From IMG/VR virus record IMGVR_UViG_3300031251_000111, positions 1 to 22,375 of that record: a stretch of DNA of 22,375 nt; one strand, given 5' to 3'. Source of the stretch: a virus. Shown here piece by piece: positions 1 to 7,321 of the stretch. Below the pieces are notes generated by a model. That model was given only the letters and a program-made list of their open reading frames with translations, was not told the DNA's origin and made no database searches. Every line of letters starts with the position of its first letter. Position 1 is the first letter of the stretch. A program made the position numbers and the translations under genes.

Positions 1-214
1 CACCATCAGCAATCTTTGCTGTTGAAACAGAACTAGTCGCCAGTTTAACCGTAGTAACAGCGCCAGAAGCCAATTTGACGTCAGTAACAGTTCCATCGCC
101 GATGGTTGCGCCATCAAACGTGGGGCCAGCGACACCTTCATAGACCGAGATAGTAATCGGATCTTCATCGGTTTCCGCATCAACAACAGATACAAAAACA
201 TCAGCGTATGACAT
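1..214 (-). CDS. Tail fibre or other virion surface protein, N-terminal part (runs off the window)
   Basis: The ATG at 214 follows a GGGGAGTGAG ribosome site, three bases after the stop of the preceding gene, and the frame stays open to base 1. The 71 visible residues start MSYADVFVSVVDAETDEDPI. They then show a short repeated pattern (TVTDVKLASGAV, TTVKLATSSV, STAKIADG). Runs of this V/A-K-L/I-A-S/D-G type are common in beta-rich tail-fibre and baseplate-associated proteins. The position after the tail-tube gene fits a virion surface role. The missing C-terminus means the exact function cannot be told. Confidence 0.75.
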   Translation of the reverse strand, partial: MSYADVFVSVVDAETDEDPITISVYEGVAGPTFDGATIGDGTVTDVKLASGAVTTVKLATSSVSTAKIADG

Positions 215-216
215 AC

Positions 217-594
217 TCACTCCCCTGCGTCTTTAGAGATGACACTGGTACGTCTAATGTACCCTTTGTCAATCAGCGGAAACCCTCTTGCGTTTGTTAT
301 GCCTGAATCGGAGATGATGATGTCAAACCACCCAGATTCGGTAATAGACCTAGTGTCAGCGCCAGTCATGCCGACGTTAACCCTGAGATTATCGGCGTCC
401 ATGAAGGTCGGCGTCAACGTGGTCTTAAGATCGGTAATTAGGTTAGAGGCCTTGTCCGGATCTTCTCTAACCTGAAAAGACAACTCGAAATCTGAAACGC
501 TAGTCCACCAGCTCCGCCCGGTCGGGAGCGTCACGAGAAGCGACTTCGCAAATGGCAGACCCGATTTGATGTCCCAACGGATACTCGTGGTCAC
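217..594 (-). CDS. Tail-associated protein, unknown
   Basis: This is a 125-residue protein with a GTG start. GGAG lies five bases upstream of the start, after a 75-base gap that contains a hairpin. No family was recognised. It has mixed hydrophobic and polar segments, no membrane span, and a motif-poor C-terminus (SDSGITNARGFPLIDKGYIR). It lies between the tail-tube gene and the putative fibre gene. Likely roles are tail assembly or a small structural part, but this is inferred only from position. Confidence 0.75.
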   Translation of the reverse strand: MTTSIRWDIKSGLPFAKSLLVTLPTGRSWWTSVSDFELSFQVREDPDKASNLITDLKTTLTPTFMDADNLRVNVGMTGADTRSITESGWFDIIISDSGITNARGFPLIDKGYIRRTSVISKDAGE

Positions 595-669
595 TTGTAC
601 TCCATTCTTTTAAATGCTTAAACGAAAAGAACTCCCATTTTGATTACCATTAGAAAGTTCTTAAACCGT
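595..669 (-). terminator. Hairpin between tail-tube gene and next gene; possible terminator or attenuator
   Basis: AAGAACT (627-633) and AGTTCTT (656-662) form a 7-bp stem around a long loop. An outer AAACG/CGTTT pairing extends it. Read on the minus strand, the stem is followed by TTCGTTT, a poor T-tract. A partial terminator that lowers expression after the highly expressed tail-tube gene is plausible. The long loop makes it uncertain. Confidence 0.35.
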
Positions 670-1551
670 TTAGCTACGAGTGAAGACCCAATCGTCATCG
701 CTGGCGGCGCTGAAGACATAGGCACCAGTAGAAGGCGAAGCCTGAATGGTCAGAGAAGCGCCAGACGTAGCGATGGTGACCGTGCCAGTAACAATAGCGC
801 CGGTATCGGCACGACGATAGGTAACGCCAGTGACAGTCGGAATAGTGATGACGCCAGTTCCGGCCACGAAGGTCGGAGCAACCGTAGTGGCAACAGTTTC
901 AGATCCAGCACCCATAGAGATGATCTCGTCAGGAAGAGGAAGCCGAGGAGTCAGCGAATCCGTTCCATAAAGAGCATTCTCGATGGTAGCAAGAACCCCA
1001 GACGACACCTTAGTGGAATCCACGACAATCAAAGCCGAGGGCTTGAGATTGGTCACCGGAACGGGGGTCGTGGTGAACTGCCACTTGAACACAATGGCGT
1101 CGGGGGTGTCATTAATCGTGGCGTACGCCTTAGCCGACGGAGCCGCAAGCGCCCCATAGACAAGATGAAGCTTATAGCCGTGATCCTGCCCAGCAGTATC
1201 GTTTCCGAGCTTCGATCGGTACGAAAGACCAAACAGCGCACGGGCCTGCTGAGTAATACTAATGCCATCGACAGGCTCTGCCGTACCATCACACTGAGCA
1301 AACTCGTCAGGATAGGTGTAGGCCTCAATCGTTCCGTCAAACTCCTCAACGGAAAGCAGATTCAGGTACTTAGTGTTATCGGCGTAGAACGCCTTGGCCT
1401 GTGCGCCACTAGGCGACTCGGTAACAGCCGTAAGACCATTCCAAGCTACACCAGTGTCATAAACCCCACCAGTAGGCAGGTACAGGACGCCCTTGTCGAC
1501 GCCGACTTCGTAAAGCCGATCGCCGATGTCGTCCCACGTAAGCTTAGCCAT
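670..1551 (-). CDS. Major tail (tube) protein with C-terminal Ig-like domain
   Basis: This is a 293-residue protein starting MAKLTWDDIGDRLYEVGVDK, with AAGGAG upstream of the ATG. Residues 1 to about 215 have the layout of siphovirus tail-tube proteins: the early GVDKGVLYLP segment, VAWNGLTAVTESPSG, and a long beta-rich core. They are placed directly after the tail-terminator gene. Residues of about 220-293 form a separate beta-rich Ig-like or bacterial-surface type domain ending DDDWVFTRS. This domain resembles the C-terminal domain of the capsid protein encoded at 2228-4201. In the family, such appended domains decorate the tail surface. The tube assignment rests on order, size and pattern; no alignment was run. 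Confidence 0.85.
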   Translation of the reverse strand: MAKLTWDDIGDRLYEVGVDKGVLYLPTGGVYDTGVAWNGLTAVTESPSGAQAKAFYADNTKYLNLLSVEEFDGTIEAYTYPDEFAQCDGTAEPVDGISITQQARALFGLSYRSKLGNDTAGQDHGYKLHLVYGALAAPSAKAYATINDTPDAIVFKWQFTTTPVPVTNLKPSALIVVDSTKVSSGVLATIENALYGTDSLTPRLPLPDEIISMGAGSETVATTVAPTFVAGTGVITIPTVTGVTYRRADTGAIVTGTVTIATSGASLTIQASPSTGAYVFSAASDDDWVFTRS

Positions 1552-1560
1552 AACTACTCC

Positions 1561-1866
1561 TTAGTAGTATAGATAGAAAACATCGTGATTTAAATCATCA
1601 GCGGTATAGTTTCTATAAAACGAACACAGCGGTAATTGTGCGACCTTATCCGGAATATCACTATCCGGATCTGAATCAATCACTGTAACCACGTATCGTT
1701 TCACATTCCTATACGGCTGATTGTCAGAAAAAATTGTTTTTGCACTGTACCTTTTGTACACAATGCATGGGTATGCCATCACAACCGATGGTGGTGGTTG
1801 AAAATATACATTATCACTACCAAGAAGATCCACTAAAAGCGCTTGAAGATCGAGTCTGTCTGTCAC
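1561..1866 (-). CDS. Tail terminator protein (HK97-type)
   Basis: This is a 101-residue protein. The GTG start overlaps the stop of the upstream gene (GTGA). It contains VVMAYPCIVYKR, YRNVKRYVVTVIDSDPDSDIPDKVAQLP and LNHDVFYLYY. This order is typical of siphovirus tail-terminator proteins, which form a ring capping the tail tube and joining it to the head. The neighbours, head closure upstream and tail tube downstream, agree with the usual head-tail gene order. Confidence 0.8.
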   Translation of the reverse strand: MTDRLDLQALLVDLLGSDNVYFQPPPSVVMAYPCIVYKRYSAKTIFSDNQPYRNVKRYVVTVIDSDPDSDIPDKVAQLPLCSFYRNYTADDLNHDVFYLYY

Positions 1867-2207
1867 GGCGGCGGCTCCGATGAAACTGGGCCATTGTAAA
1901 TATCACCGAGCGTTAAGATCAGTCTAGGTCTTTGTACCTCGACCGTCGAAACAATCCACAGTGTACCTTCCCAGCGAATATAGCGAATCTTAGAGAAGTT
2001 CTCGACGGCATACTGATCAGCTACCACGCTGATAGAGTTCCCAACCGCCACATTATCATTAAGTCCTTGGCCCGGTTCAAGTTTACTAGATTTCCGAATT
2101 ACATCACCATAATATGGTAATTCAGTAATCTGATCCTTCCAAACACCAGACCCAGTTGGGTTCTCAACAGAAGTTCCGTAGCCGATTTCACCGAAAAATC
2201 GGGCCAT
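1863..2207 (-). CDS. Head closure / head-tail joining protein
   Basis: This is a 114-residue protein starting MARFFGEIGYGTSVENPTGS. It continues with a WKDQITELPYYGDVIRKSSK segment and a beta-rich C-terminal half (SKIRYIRWEGTLWIVSTVEV, LILTLGDIYNG). The pattern and the place, between the capsid gene and the tail terminator, match small siphovirus head-closure proteins that sit under the connector and stop DNA leaking out. The stop overlaps the next start. The family assignment is from pattern and gene order only. Confidence 0.75.
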   Translation of the reverse strand: MARFFGEIGYGTSVENPTGSGVWKDQITELPYYGDVIRKSSKLEPGQGLNDNVAVGNSISVVADQYAVENFSKIRYIRWEGTLWIVSTVEVQRPRLILTLGDIYNGPVSSEPPP

Positions 2208-2227
2208 CGAAATCTCCTAACTAGCGA

Positions 2228-4201
2228 TTACGCATCCCGAGTGAAGGTCCAGGACTCGTCGGCATTCTCGGTGAAGAAGTGGCCAGTGGCCGGAGTAGCC
2301 GTGATGGTAACGGAGGTGCCGGCGGCGATAGCAGCGTAAGGCGAGCCAGCGTTGTTGACCACGGTGGTGCCGTTCTTGTACACGACGCCGGAGGTGTCGT
2401 TGATGGTAAGAACACCAGTGGCCGGGTTGAAGGACGGAGCAGCAGGCGTCACCAGGGTCTGACCAGAGGCCTGGGCAACGACCACGAGGGCCGAACGAGG
2501 CTTGACCAGAGCGCCCGAGCAACGGGTCTCCATCAGGTACTTCATGTTGTTGTAGTCGATGTCGAAGAAGTCAAACATGTTGACCTCTCCACCCTTGTCG
2601 GTGCCGAAGACGTAGTCCACGGGGTTGACCAGAATGGCCAGCCACGGGGTGTTCTCCATGGCCTCGACAGGAACGACCGACGAAACACGAAGCTCAGTAG
2701 CCACCTCATCCAGCGACGCATAGATACGCCGACCGGTGGTGTCCTTGAGCATCAGGAACTGAGCGATGACCGTCTCGGTCGTGAACATTGTCGGCAGACC
2801 AGTACCTCGGTACTGCCAACGGTTGAACACGATGGCGTCGATGATCTCGCTCGCAGACGAACCCGAGTCATTGAGCTGCACGTTGATGGTCGTCGTGAAC
2901 AGCTCGTTATCAGTGGCAATCGGACGAATGCACTGCTCATCGATCTTGTCCTCGTTGGAAATATCCCGACCATCGCCGAACAGAGCCGCACGAGCGACTT
3001 CCTCGTCCAGCATGACTCGCATCTCGGTCTGAAGCCACGTGATCACATCGAAATCGGTGATGTCAATGATGTCGTCACGATCGATCTTCTGCTTCTTGTA
3101 GACCGTGGTAGGAACAGTGGTACGCTTAGCAACAGCGAAGAACTCTTCCTTCTTGAGCGAACCAGTAATATAACCCTTGGCTCGGGCCTCATCCTCGGTG
3201 ATGTCTGCCGAGATCGTCTTGATCCGAGCAAACGGGCTCTTACGAGCAGCGCCGAGGAAAGTGGCAACCCACTCAACTCGACGACCGACAAAGTCAGGCT
3301 GGTCGTTGACCAGACGAGCCTCAGGGAACATCTCACCGATGTTCTCGATGCCATGAGCAAGAGCGTACTCTTCGACGGCGTGCTTAAGCGAACCCTGCCG
3401 CTTAGCCATACCGACAATCTCAGTCAAGGCGTCATGCGACAGAACCTCGGTCTTGTTCTCGGGGCTCTGATCGAAAACGTTGTGCTTCATTGAGTTATTT
3501 CCTTCCGTGTCGCCATGAGAGGCATCGTTAGAGTTACTACCAGCATCATCGGCGTCAGGCTCCTGGCTAGCAAGCGCCTCTCCGATCATGTAATCAACTA
3601 CGGTCTTCTGCTCATCGGTCAGTGAATCATAGACGTCCTGAACGGTAGCGTCTGGACCAAGATCATCGTGAGAGATTTCATCGTCGTCATCATCGTCGTC
3701 GATTTCGATCTCGTCGTCATCATCGTCATCAGAGGGGTAGTCAGAATGCTCCAACTCGAGACCGGTCGTGATAATGGCCTCGTCAACCTCTTCAACCTCG
3801 CCATCGGAGTGCGCAATAGTCACGTTTTCGATAAGCGCACCAGGATTGGCGCCGGAAAGCACCAAACTCAGCTCACGAATCTGACCATGAATAACGCTCT
3901 TCGACCGCTCAATAAGCTGGTTGGCCCAAATAGACAGGGCGTTGATGTCCTTGTGCTCGACCAGACCCTTGGCGTGAACCGCCTTGGCCGAGTTGTTGAA
4001 GAAGCCATAGGCGTAAACGCCTTCCGGACGATTCTCCAGAATTGCATGCCCGAGAACGTTCTCGGGATCGCTGTGCCCATGCTGCCAGACAAGAGGAACT
4101 CGAGCCTGGTCCTGATGCTGGAACGCATTAGGCATGATGGTGCGACCGTCGGAGCACTTAAGCCCCGCCTTAGTCGCCCAACCACTGAAATCTGCTTCCA
4201 T
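2228..4201 (-). CDS. Prohead protease fused to major capsid protein
   Basis: One 657-codon frame with AAAGGA upstream of the ATG. Residues 1-130 look like the HK97 U35 prohead protease: WQHGHS at 39-44 (candidate catalytic His), and RELSLVLSGANPGA near 109-122 (candidate Ser region). Residues of about 150-235 are a highly acidic Asp-run linker that may act as scaffold. Residues of about 238-580 resemble an HK97-fold major capsid protein (GRRVEWVATFLGAARKSPFA, LDEEVARAALFGDGRD, ending in ETRCSGALVKPRSALVV). Residues of about 585-657 are an Ig-like surface domain ending ESWTFTRDA. Protease and capsid are usually separate genes, so the single frame is notable. An internal start at 3490 could also give a capsid-only product of 420 residues. 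Confidence 0.92.
   Translation of the reverse strand: MEADFSGWATKAGLKCSDGRTIMPNAFQHQDQARVPLVWQHGHSDPENVLGHAILENRPEGVYAYGFFNNSAKAVHAKGLVEHKDINALSIWANQLIERSKSVIHGQIRELSLVLSGANPGALIENVTIAHSDGEVEEVDEAIITTGLELEHSDYPSDDDDDDEIEIDDDDDDDEISHDDLGPDATVQDVYDSLTDEQKTVVDYMIGEALASQEPDADDAGSNSNDASHGDTEGNNSMKHNVFDQSPENKTEVLSHDALTEIVGMAKRQGSLKHAVEEYALAHGIENIGEMFPEARLVNDQPDFVGRRVEWVATFLGAARKSPFARIKTISADITEDEARAKGYITGSLKKEEFFAVAKRTTVPTTVYKKQKIDRDDIIDITDFDVITWLQTEMRVMLDEEVARAALFGDGRDISNEDKIDEQCIRPIATDNELFTTTINVQLNDSGSSASEIIDAIVFNRWQYRGTGLPTMFTTETVIAQFLMLKDTTGRRIYASLDEVATELRVSSVVPVEAMENTPWLAILVNPVDYVFGTDKGGEVNMFDFFDIDYNNMKYLMETRCSGALVKPRSALVVVAQASGQTLVTPAAPSFNPATGVLTINDTSGVVYKNGTTVVNNAGSPYAAIAAGTSVTITATPATGHFFTENADESWTFTRDA
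3488..3506 (-). promoter_or_regulatory. Internal ribosome-binding site and start for a capsid-only product
   Basis: On the minus strand, GGAAGGAAATAACTCAATG places an AAGGA site nine bases before an in-frame ATG at 3490 (MKHNVFDQSPENK). This lies at the junction between the acidic linker and the capsid domain. Initiation here would give a 420-residue capsid protein without protease. Such an arrangement would keep the protease at low copy against many capsid subunits. Use of the site is inferred. Confidence 0.6.
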
Positions 4202-4227
4202 TTTGATTGTCCTTTCAGAGACTATCC

Positions 4228-5481
4228 TTAAGCCTGTGGAGTGTCTGTTGGAATGTCCGGTTCTTCTGGTTCCGTGCCATCCGGTTGACTCGCCTTCGGG
4301 TTGATGTTACTATTGACCAAGAGATCGGCCTTGGGGTCATTAGATGGAGAGATCCCCATGAAGTCTCGAATCTCGTTTGCCGACAGAATCTCGTTACGAG
4401 AGAACTTGTCTGCGATAACGGCGAGATTGGTCATAGGAGTAAACTTGAATGGGTTCCTAAAGTACCGAATTCTCTCTTCAGACGTATACCCAGAGATCCC
4501 GAGGAACGCCCTCTGCATGCCCTCAATGATTGAATCGAGAATTGGCTCAATAGTCCTACTGTAGTAGTTGTTCATGGCGTTGTCGTCGGCGGTTCCATTC
4601 ATCACCGCTTCCGTAAGACCCAACTGACCGTAAAGCATTTGAGTCAGGTATTCGATTTGGGTCATAAGATTGTTGTCTGCTGGACGATTAAGCTGAGTGA
4701 CTTTTTCGGTTCCATCAGTATAGGCAATACCGTACTGACTTCCCTTCAACTGAAACTCGATGTCCTCTCGACGCTTCTCTGCTTGCTGACGTCGAGCCTC
4801 ACTCTTAATCGTATACGGAAGCTGAATGATTAGATCCAACTTCCCAGAACTTGATTGCTCATCAACAGCATCAAGAAGATTCAGTTTCCTGATCAGACGC
4901 TGAAGCGTTGAGTTTGGTTCGTTCATCACCGAATAGAATGGATTTTCAACGATAGCCACGATGCGCTTTTCAAGCACAATGCTTTCTTGAACGCCAGTAG
5001 CCTCGTTATACAACATCACACGAACGTGTTGCGGATACCACTGAACAACACTACCCACACGAAGAGAATAGATATCTACAGTAGCACTAGTTTCAGGATC
5101 TACTGAAGTATCCACCGGCACAATTGCTGCAACACCCTTATCGATTAATGTGGTTGCGATGTTCTGCCTGAACGACCTTGGGCTCTGGTCCATGTTCGGC
5201 TCAAACTGTAAACAATTATTGAGTGAACTATCCTTATCTTTAGCGTATCGACCAGTGTCATCCAACACGATCTGCTTGATCGGAATGGCAGCGACGTCCA
5301 CCGCTAAACGATTGTAAATTGCAGCAGCAATAGTACGTTCGCTAGAATACCGAAGACGAGGTGTGTATGGCATAACGCTTGAGGTTGGGCCCATGTTGTA
5401 CGTGCTCTGGCCAGGCGTGTCTTCCTGCCCCGAAGAACGAAAGGCGTTCCAAGCATTTAAAACTCTATTAAATATAGCCAT
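4228..5481 (-). CDS. Portal protein (HK97 family)
   Basis: This is a 417-residue protein starting MAIFNRVLNAWNAFRSSGQE, with a strong AAGGAGGTGA site. Portal features include YSSERTIAAAIYNRLAVDVA near residues 45-65, a central QLKGSQYGIAYTDGTEKVTQL, and YLTQMLYGQLGLTEAVMNGTAD followed by YYSRTIEPILDSIIEGMQRA. These give the usual helical stem and crown order. A Pro/Glu-rich tail ends the protein. Portals form the dodecameric ring through which the terminase pumps DNA. Its place directly upstream of the protease-capsid gene is the standard one. Confidence 0.93.
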   Translation of the reverse strand: MAIFNRVLNAWNAFRSSGQEDTPGQSTYNMGPTSSVMPYTPRLRYSSERTIAAAIYNRLAVDVAAIPIKQIVLDDTGRYAKDKDSSLNNCLQFEPNMDQSPRSFRQNIATTLIDKGVAAIVPVDTSVDPETSATVDIYSLRVGSVVQWYPQHVRVMLYNEATGVQESIVLEKRIVAIVENPFYSVMNEPNSTLQRLIRKLNLLDAVDEQSSSGKLDLIIQLPYTIKSEARRQQAEKRREDIEFQLKGSQYGIAYTDGTEKVTQLNRPADNNLMTQIEYLTQMLYGQLGLTEAVMNGTADDNAMNNYYSRTIEPILDSIIEGMQRAFLGISGYTSEERIRYFRNPFKFTPMTNLAVIADKFSRNEILSANEIRDFMGISPSNDPKADLLVNSNINPKASQPDGTEPEEPDIPTDTPQA

Positions 5482-5504
5482 GTAGTTTCACCTCCTTGTT
5501 GGAA

Positions 5505-6095
5505 TCACCTGACGCCCATCTTTTTGAATTGCCTGCTCAAGTTCACCGCATTAGCCTGTCGCTTTGCCTCACTAAATGCCACCTTAGAAAGACGGCTTAC
5601 ATGGGCTCTGACCTTCGGGTTTAGCGCTGCAGTGCCAATGGCCGCCCCGGCAATAGTTACAGGCGCCCCGGTTTGAAGCACAGTATTTTTTACCCCTCTT
5701 GCCGTTTTTGCAGTGCTATTCTTAACGTCTTTACGTCGACGCTCAGCCTGAGCCTTGGTTGCATGATCCGCCAAGTTCTGATTAGCCAAATGATGATCAA
5801 ACGCCTTCTTATAGTCTGGGCGAACTTTACTCTTACCCTCGACCTTATTCTTGATCAGCTTGCGACGAGTCCCGGCTCCTTGCCCGTAAAAAAGCTTGGC
5901 TCGAGCAAACTCTTTAGCGTCCTTCTTGGCTTCACGATTAACCTTATTCGACACGTCAGGGTGATAATCATTTCTAATGCCCCACTTCATTCCCTTGACG
6001 CCGTGATGCTCGAAATACGCATCGATCTCCGAATGAGAAAGACCCTTTTCTTCTAGCATCGTTCCAAGAATATGAATGTCTTTATCCTTTAACAC
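5505..6095 (-). CDS. EHHGVKGMKWG-tagged basic head-module protein A
   Basis: This is a 196-residue protein with a GTG start overlapping the upstream gene by 14 bases and a GAGGA site. Residues 19-43 read GLSHSEIDAYFEHHGVKGMK then WGIRN, a tag shared with the next two tagged proteins. The rest is rich in Lys and Arg: FARAKLFYGQGAGTRRKLIK, then AFDHHLANQNLADHATKAQA, then RRRKDVKNSTAKTARG. A short hydrophobic Ala/Gly segment near 143-160 (VTIAGAAIGTAALNP) follows. The motif set recurs in head modules of many siphoviruses of Gram-positive hosts. I know no tested function. A DNA-binding internal virion or assembly protein is a guess from charge and position. Confidence 0.85.
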   Translation of the reverse strand: MLKDKDIHILGTMLEEKGLSHSEIDAYFEHHGVKGMKWGIRNDYHPDVSNKVNREAKKDAKEFARAKLFYGQGAGTRRKLIKNKVEGKSKVRPDYKKAFDHHLANQNLADHATKAQAERRRKDVKNSTAKTARGVKNTVLQTGAPVTIAGAAIGTAALNPKVRAHVSRLSKVAFSEAKRQANAVNLSRQFKKMGVR

Positions 6096-6870
6096 GGGCG
6101 ATCCTCGCTAACGTACGTGGATCATCGGGGCCGTATTTGTTAAGAACCTCCATATCGCTCATTTTACTAAGTGGCTTTGTGGAAGTTTTTCCAGACGCAA
6201 GCTGCTTTACTCGTTTAGCATACTGAGAATTCACGGTCTTGCTAATGGCTTGGTTTTCGGCCCTAGTGGGTCGTCTTCCATGCTTAGTATAGATGGCCGT
6301 TTGCATTTTAGTAACCTGGTTAGCTGCTTCATTACGAGCTTGCATCTTATGCGCTCTTGTCGGCTTCGGAGTTGCCATAGGAATTGGCTTAGGTTTAGGG
6401 CCTGGGCTCCCAGGAGGACGAACCGGCTTTGCGATCTGGTAGTAGTTGATGGCAGCAAGTGGTGTTCCCAAAACTCCAGCCGCAACAAGTTTAACAGTGA
6501 ATGCCGTCCCACTCTGTGTCTTTTTAGCCAACGGGGACTTCGGGTCTAACGGCTTAGCTATAGTATTGTATAAGGTATCGCCAATACCAGGAAGAATGAT
6601 TGCAGCGGCGACACGCTTTACATTTCTAGCGGATCGAGACTGATACCTTCCCCCAGTTCCAGAAGCAGTTCGACCTTGCCTATTAAAACCGGGGTGATTT
6701 TTGTAAGCCTTACCAGCTAAAACGCCGTCCACCCTATTCTTAGCGTTACGAATACCCCACTTCTGGCCTTTAACGCCGTGATGCTCGAAATATGCGTCGA
6801 TCTGTGCGTGCGAAAGCCCAGCAGCCTCCAGATCTTGACCAACGGCTAGATACTGTTCATCTGTAAGCAT
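6082..6870 (-). CDS. EHHGVKGQKWG-tagged basic head-module protein B
   Basis: This is a 262-residue protein. Its first 42 residues closely match those of the 196-residue neighbour (GLSHAQIDAYFEHHGVKGQK then WGIRN), also at the DNA level, which points to tandem duplication of the tag. The body is basic (GRTASGTGGRYQSRSARNVK). It has hydrophobic stretches near residues 85-105 and 125-145, then a Pro/Lys-rich linker (PPGSPGPKPKPIPMATPKP) and a Lys-rich C-terminus. The start has GAAAGGT upstream. Function is unknown. The tag plus position between the portal and large terminase suggests a minor head or ejected protein. Confidence 0.83.
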   Translation of the reverse strand: MLTDEQYLAVGQDLEAAGLSHAQIDAYFEHHGVKGQKWGIRNAKNRVDGVLAGKAYKNHPGFNRQGRTASGTGGRYQSRSARNVKRVAAAIILPGIGDTLYNTIAKPLDPKSPLAKKTQSGTAFTVKLVAAGVLGTPLAAINYYQIAKPVRPPGSPGPKPKPIPMATPKPTRAHKMQARNEAANQVTKMQTAIYTKHGRRPTRAENQAISKTVNSQYAKRVKQLASGKTSTKPLSKMSDMEVLNKYGPDDPRTLARIARVKG

Positions 6871-6899
6871 TCAAATACCTTTCGCTCATGATGAACCTA

Positions 6900-7295
6900 T
6901 CAGGTCATCGTGCCAATCTGGTGCAGGGTAGCGCCATCGAAGTAGAACAAAACAATACCATTGGCAGCAACAACAAGCTTAGCGGTAGCAGAAGCAGTGC
7001 CTCCGAGCTTCATCGGAATGGCGCCACCAGTAGCAAACGTAAGCGTAGGCGTGTTGGCGCTGTTGCCATTGGTAAACTGCACCGGAACCAAGGTGTTGGT
7101 CTTAGGCAGAGGAGAAGCAGTAACCTTGGTCGCCGTGCCAATAGCCGTAGCCGTGACCACGGGCGCAATCACAGCATCAGCACCTGATCGAGGTGACCCA
7201 TCAGAGTTAAAGAGAGCAAGCTCAGTAACGTTGTCCTCTGGGTTAATCTGTGCCTGCTGCACAACGACAGCCTGCATAACAGCATTTTCATCCAT
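6900..7295 (-). CDS. Small Ala/Thr-rich putative virion surface (decoration/fibre-like) protein
   Basis: This is a 131-residue protein with AAAGG upstream. The second half (TNTLVPVQFTNGNSANTPTL then KLGGTASATAKLVVAANGIV and FYFDGATLHQIG) resembles short repeats in phage fibre or head-fibre proteins that form beta-strand trimers. The N-terminal 50 residues are acidic and polar. It could be a head fibre or decoration protein. The gene sits between large terminase and the tagged proteins. Moderately sure it is virion-exposed; the family was not identified. Confidence 0.75.
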   Translation of the reverse strand: MDENAVMQAVVVQQAQINPEDNVTELALFNSDGSPRSGADAVIAPVVTATAIGTATKVTASPLPKTNTLVPVQFTNGNSANTPTLTFATGGAIPMKLGGTASATAKLVVAANGIVLFYFDGATLHQIGTMT

Positions 7296-7321
7296 TTCAA
7301 AAACCTTTCAACGTTGTAGTA

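Noticed and set aside
640-1572. A 310-codon open frame on the plus strand
   Set aside because: It is antisense to the tail-tube gene, is very rich in Arg/Ser, has no ribosome site, and no plus-strand operon exists. It is a shadow frame.
2279-3493. A 404-codon open frame on the plus strand
   Set aside because: It mirrors the capsid gene and has no family-like motifs. Capsid features on the minus strand are clear.
3670-3735. The run of GAC/GAT codons could be a slippery frameshift or contraction site
   Set aside because: The frame is intact through the run and the downstream capsid domain reads on in the same frame; no slippery heptamer is visible.
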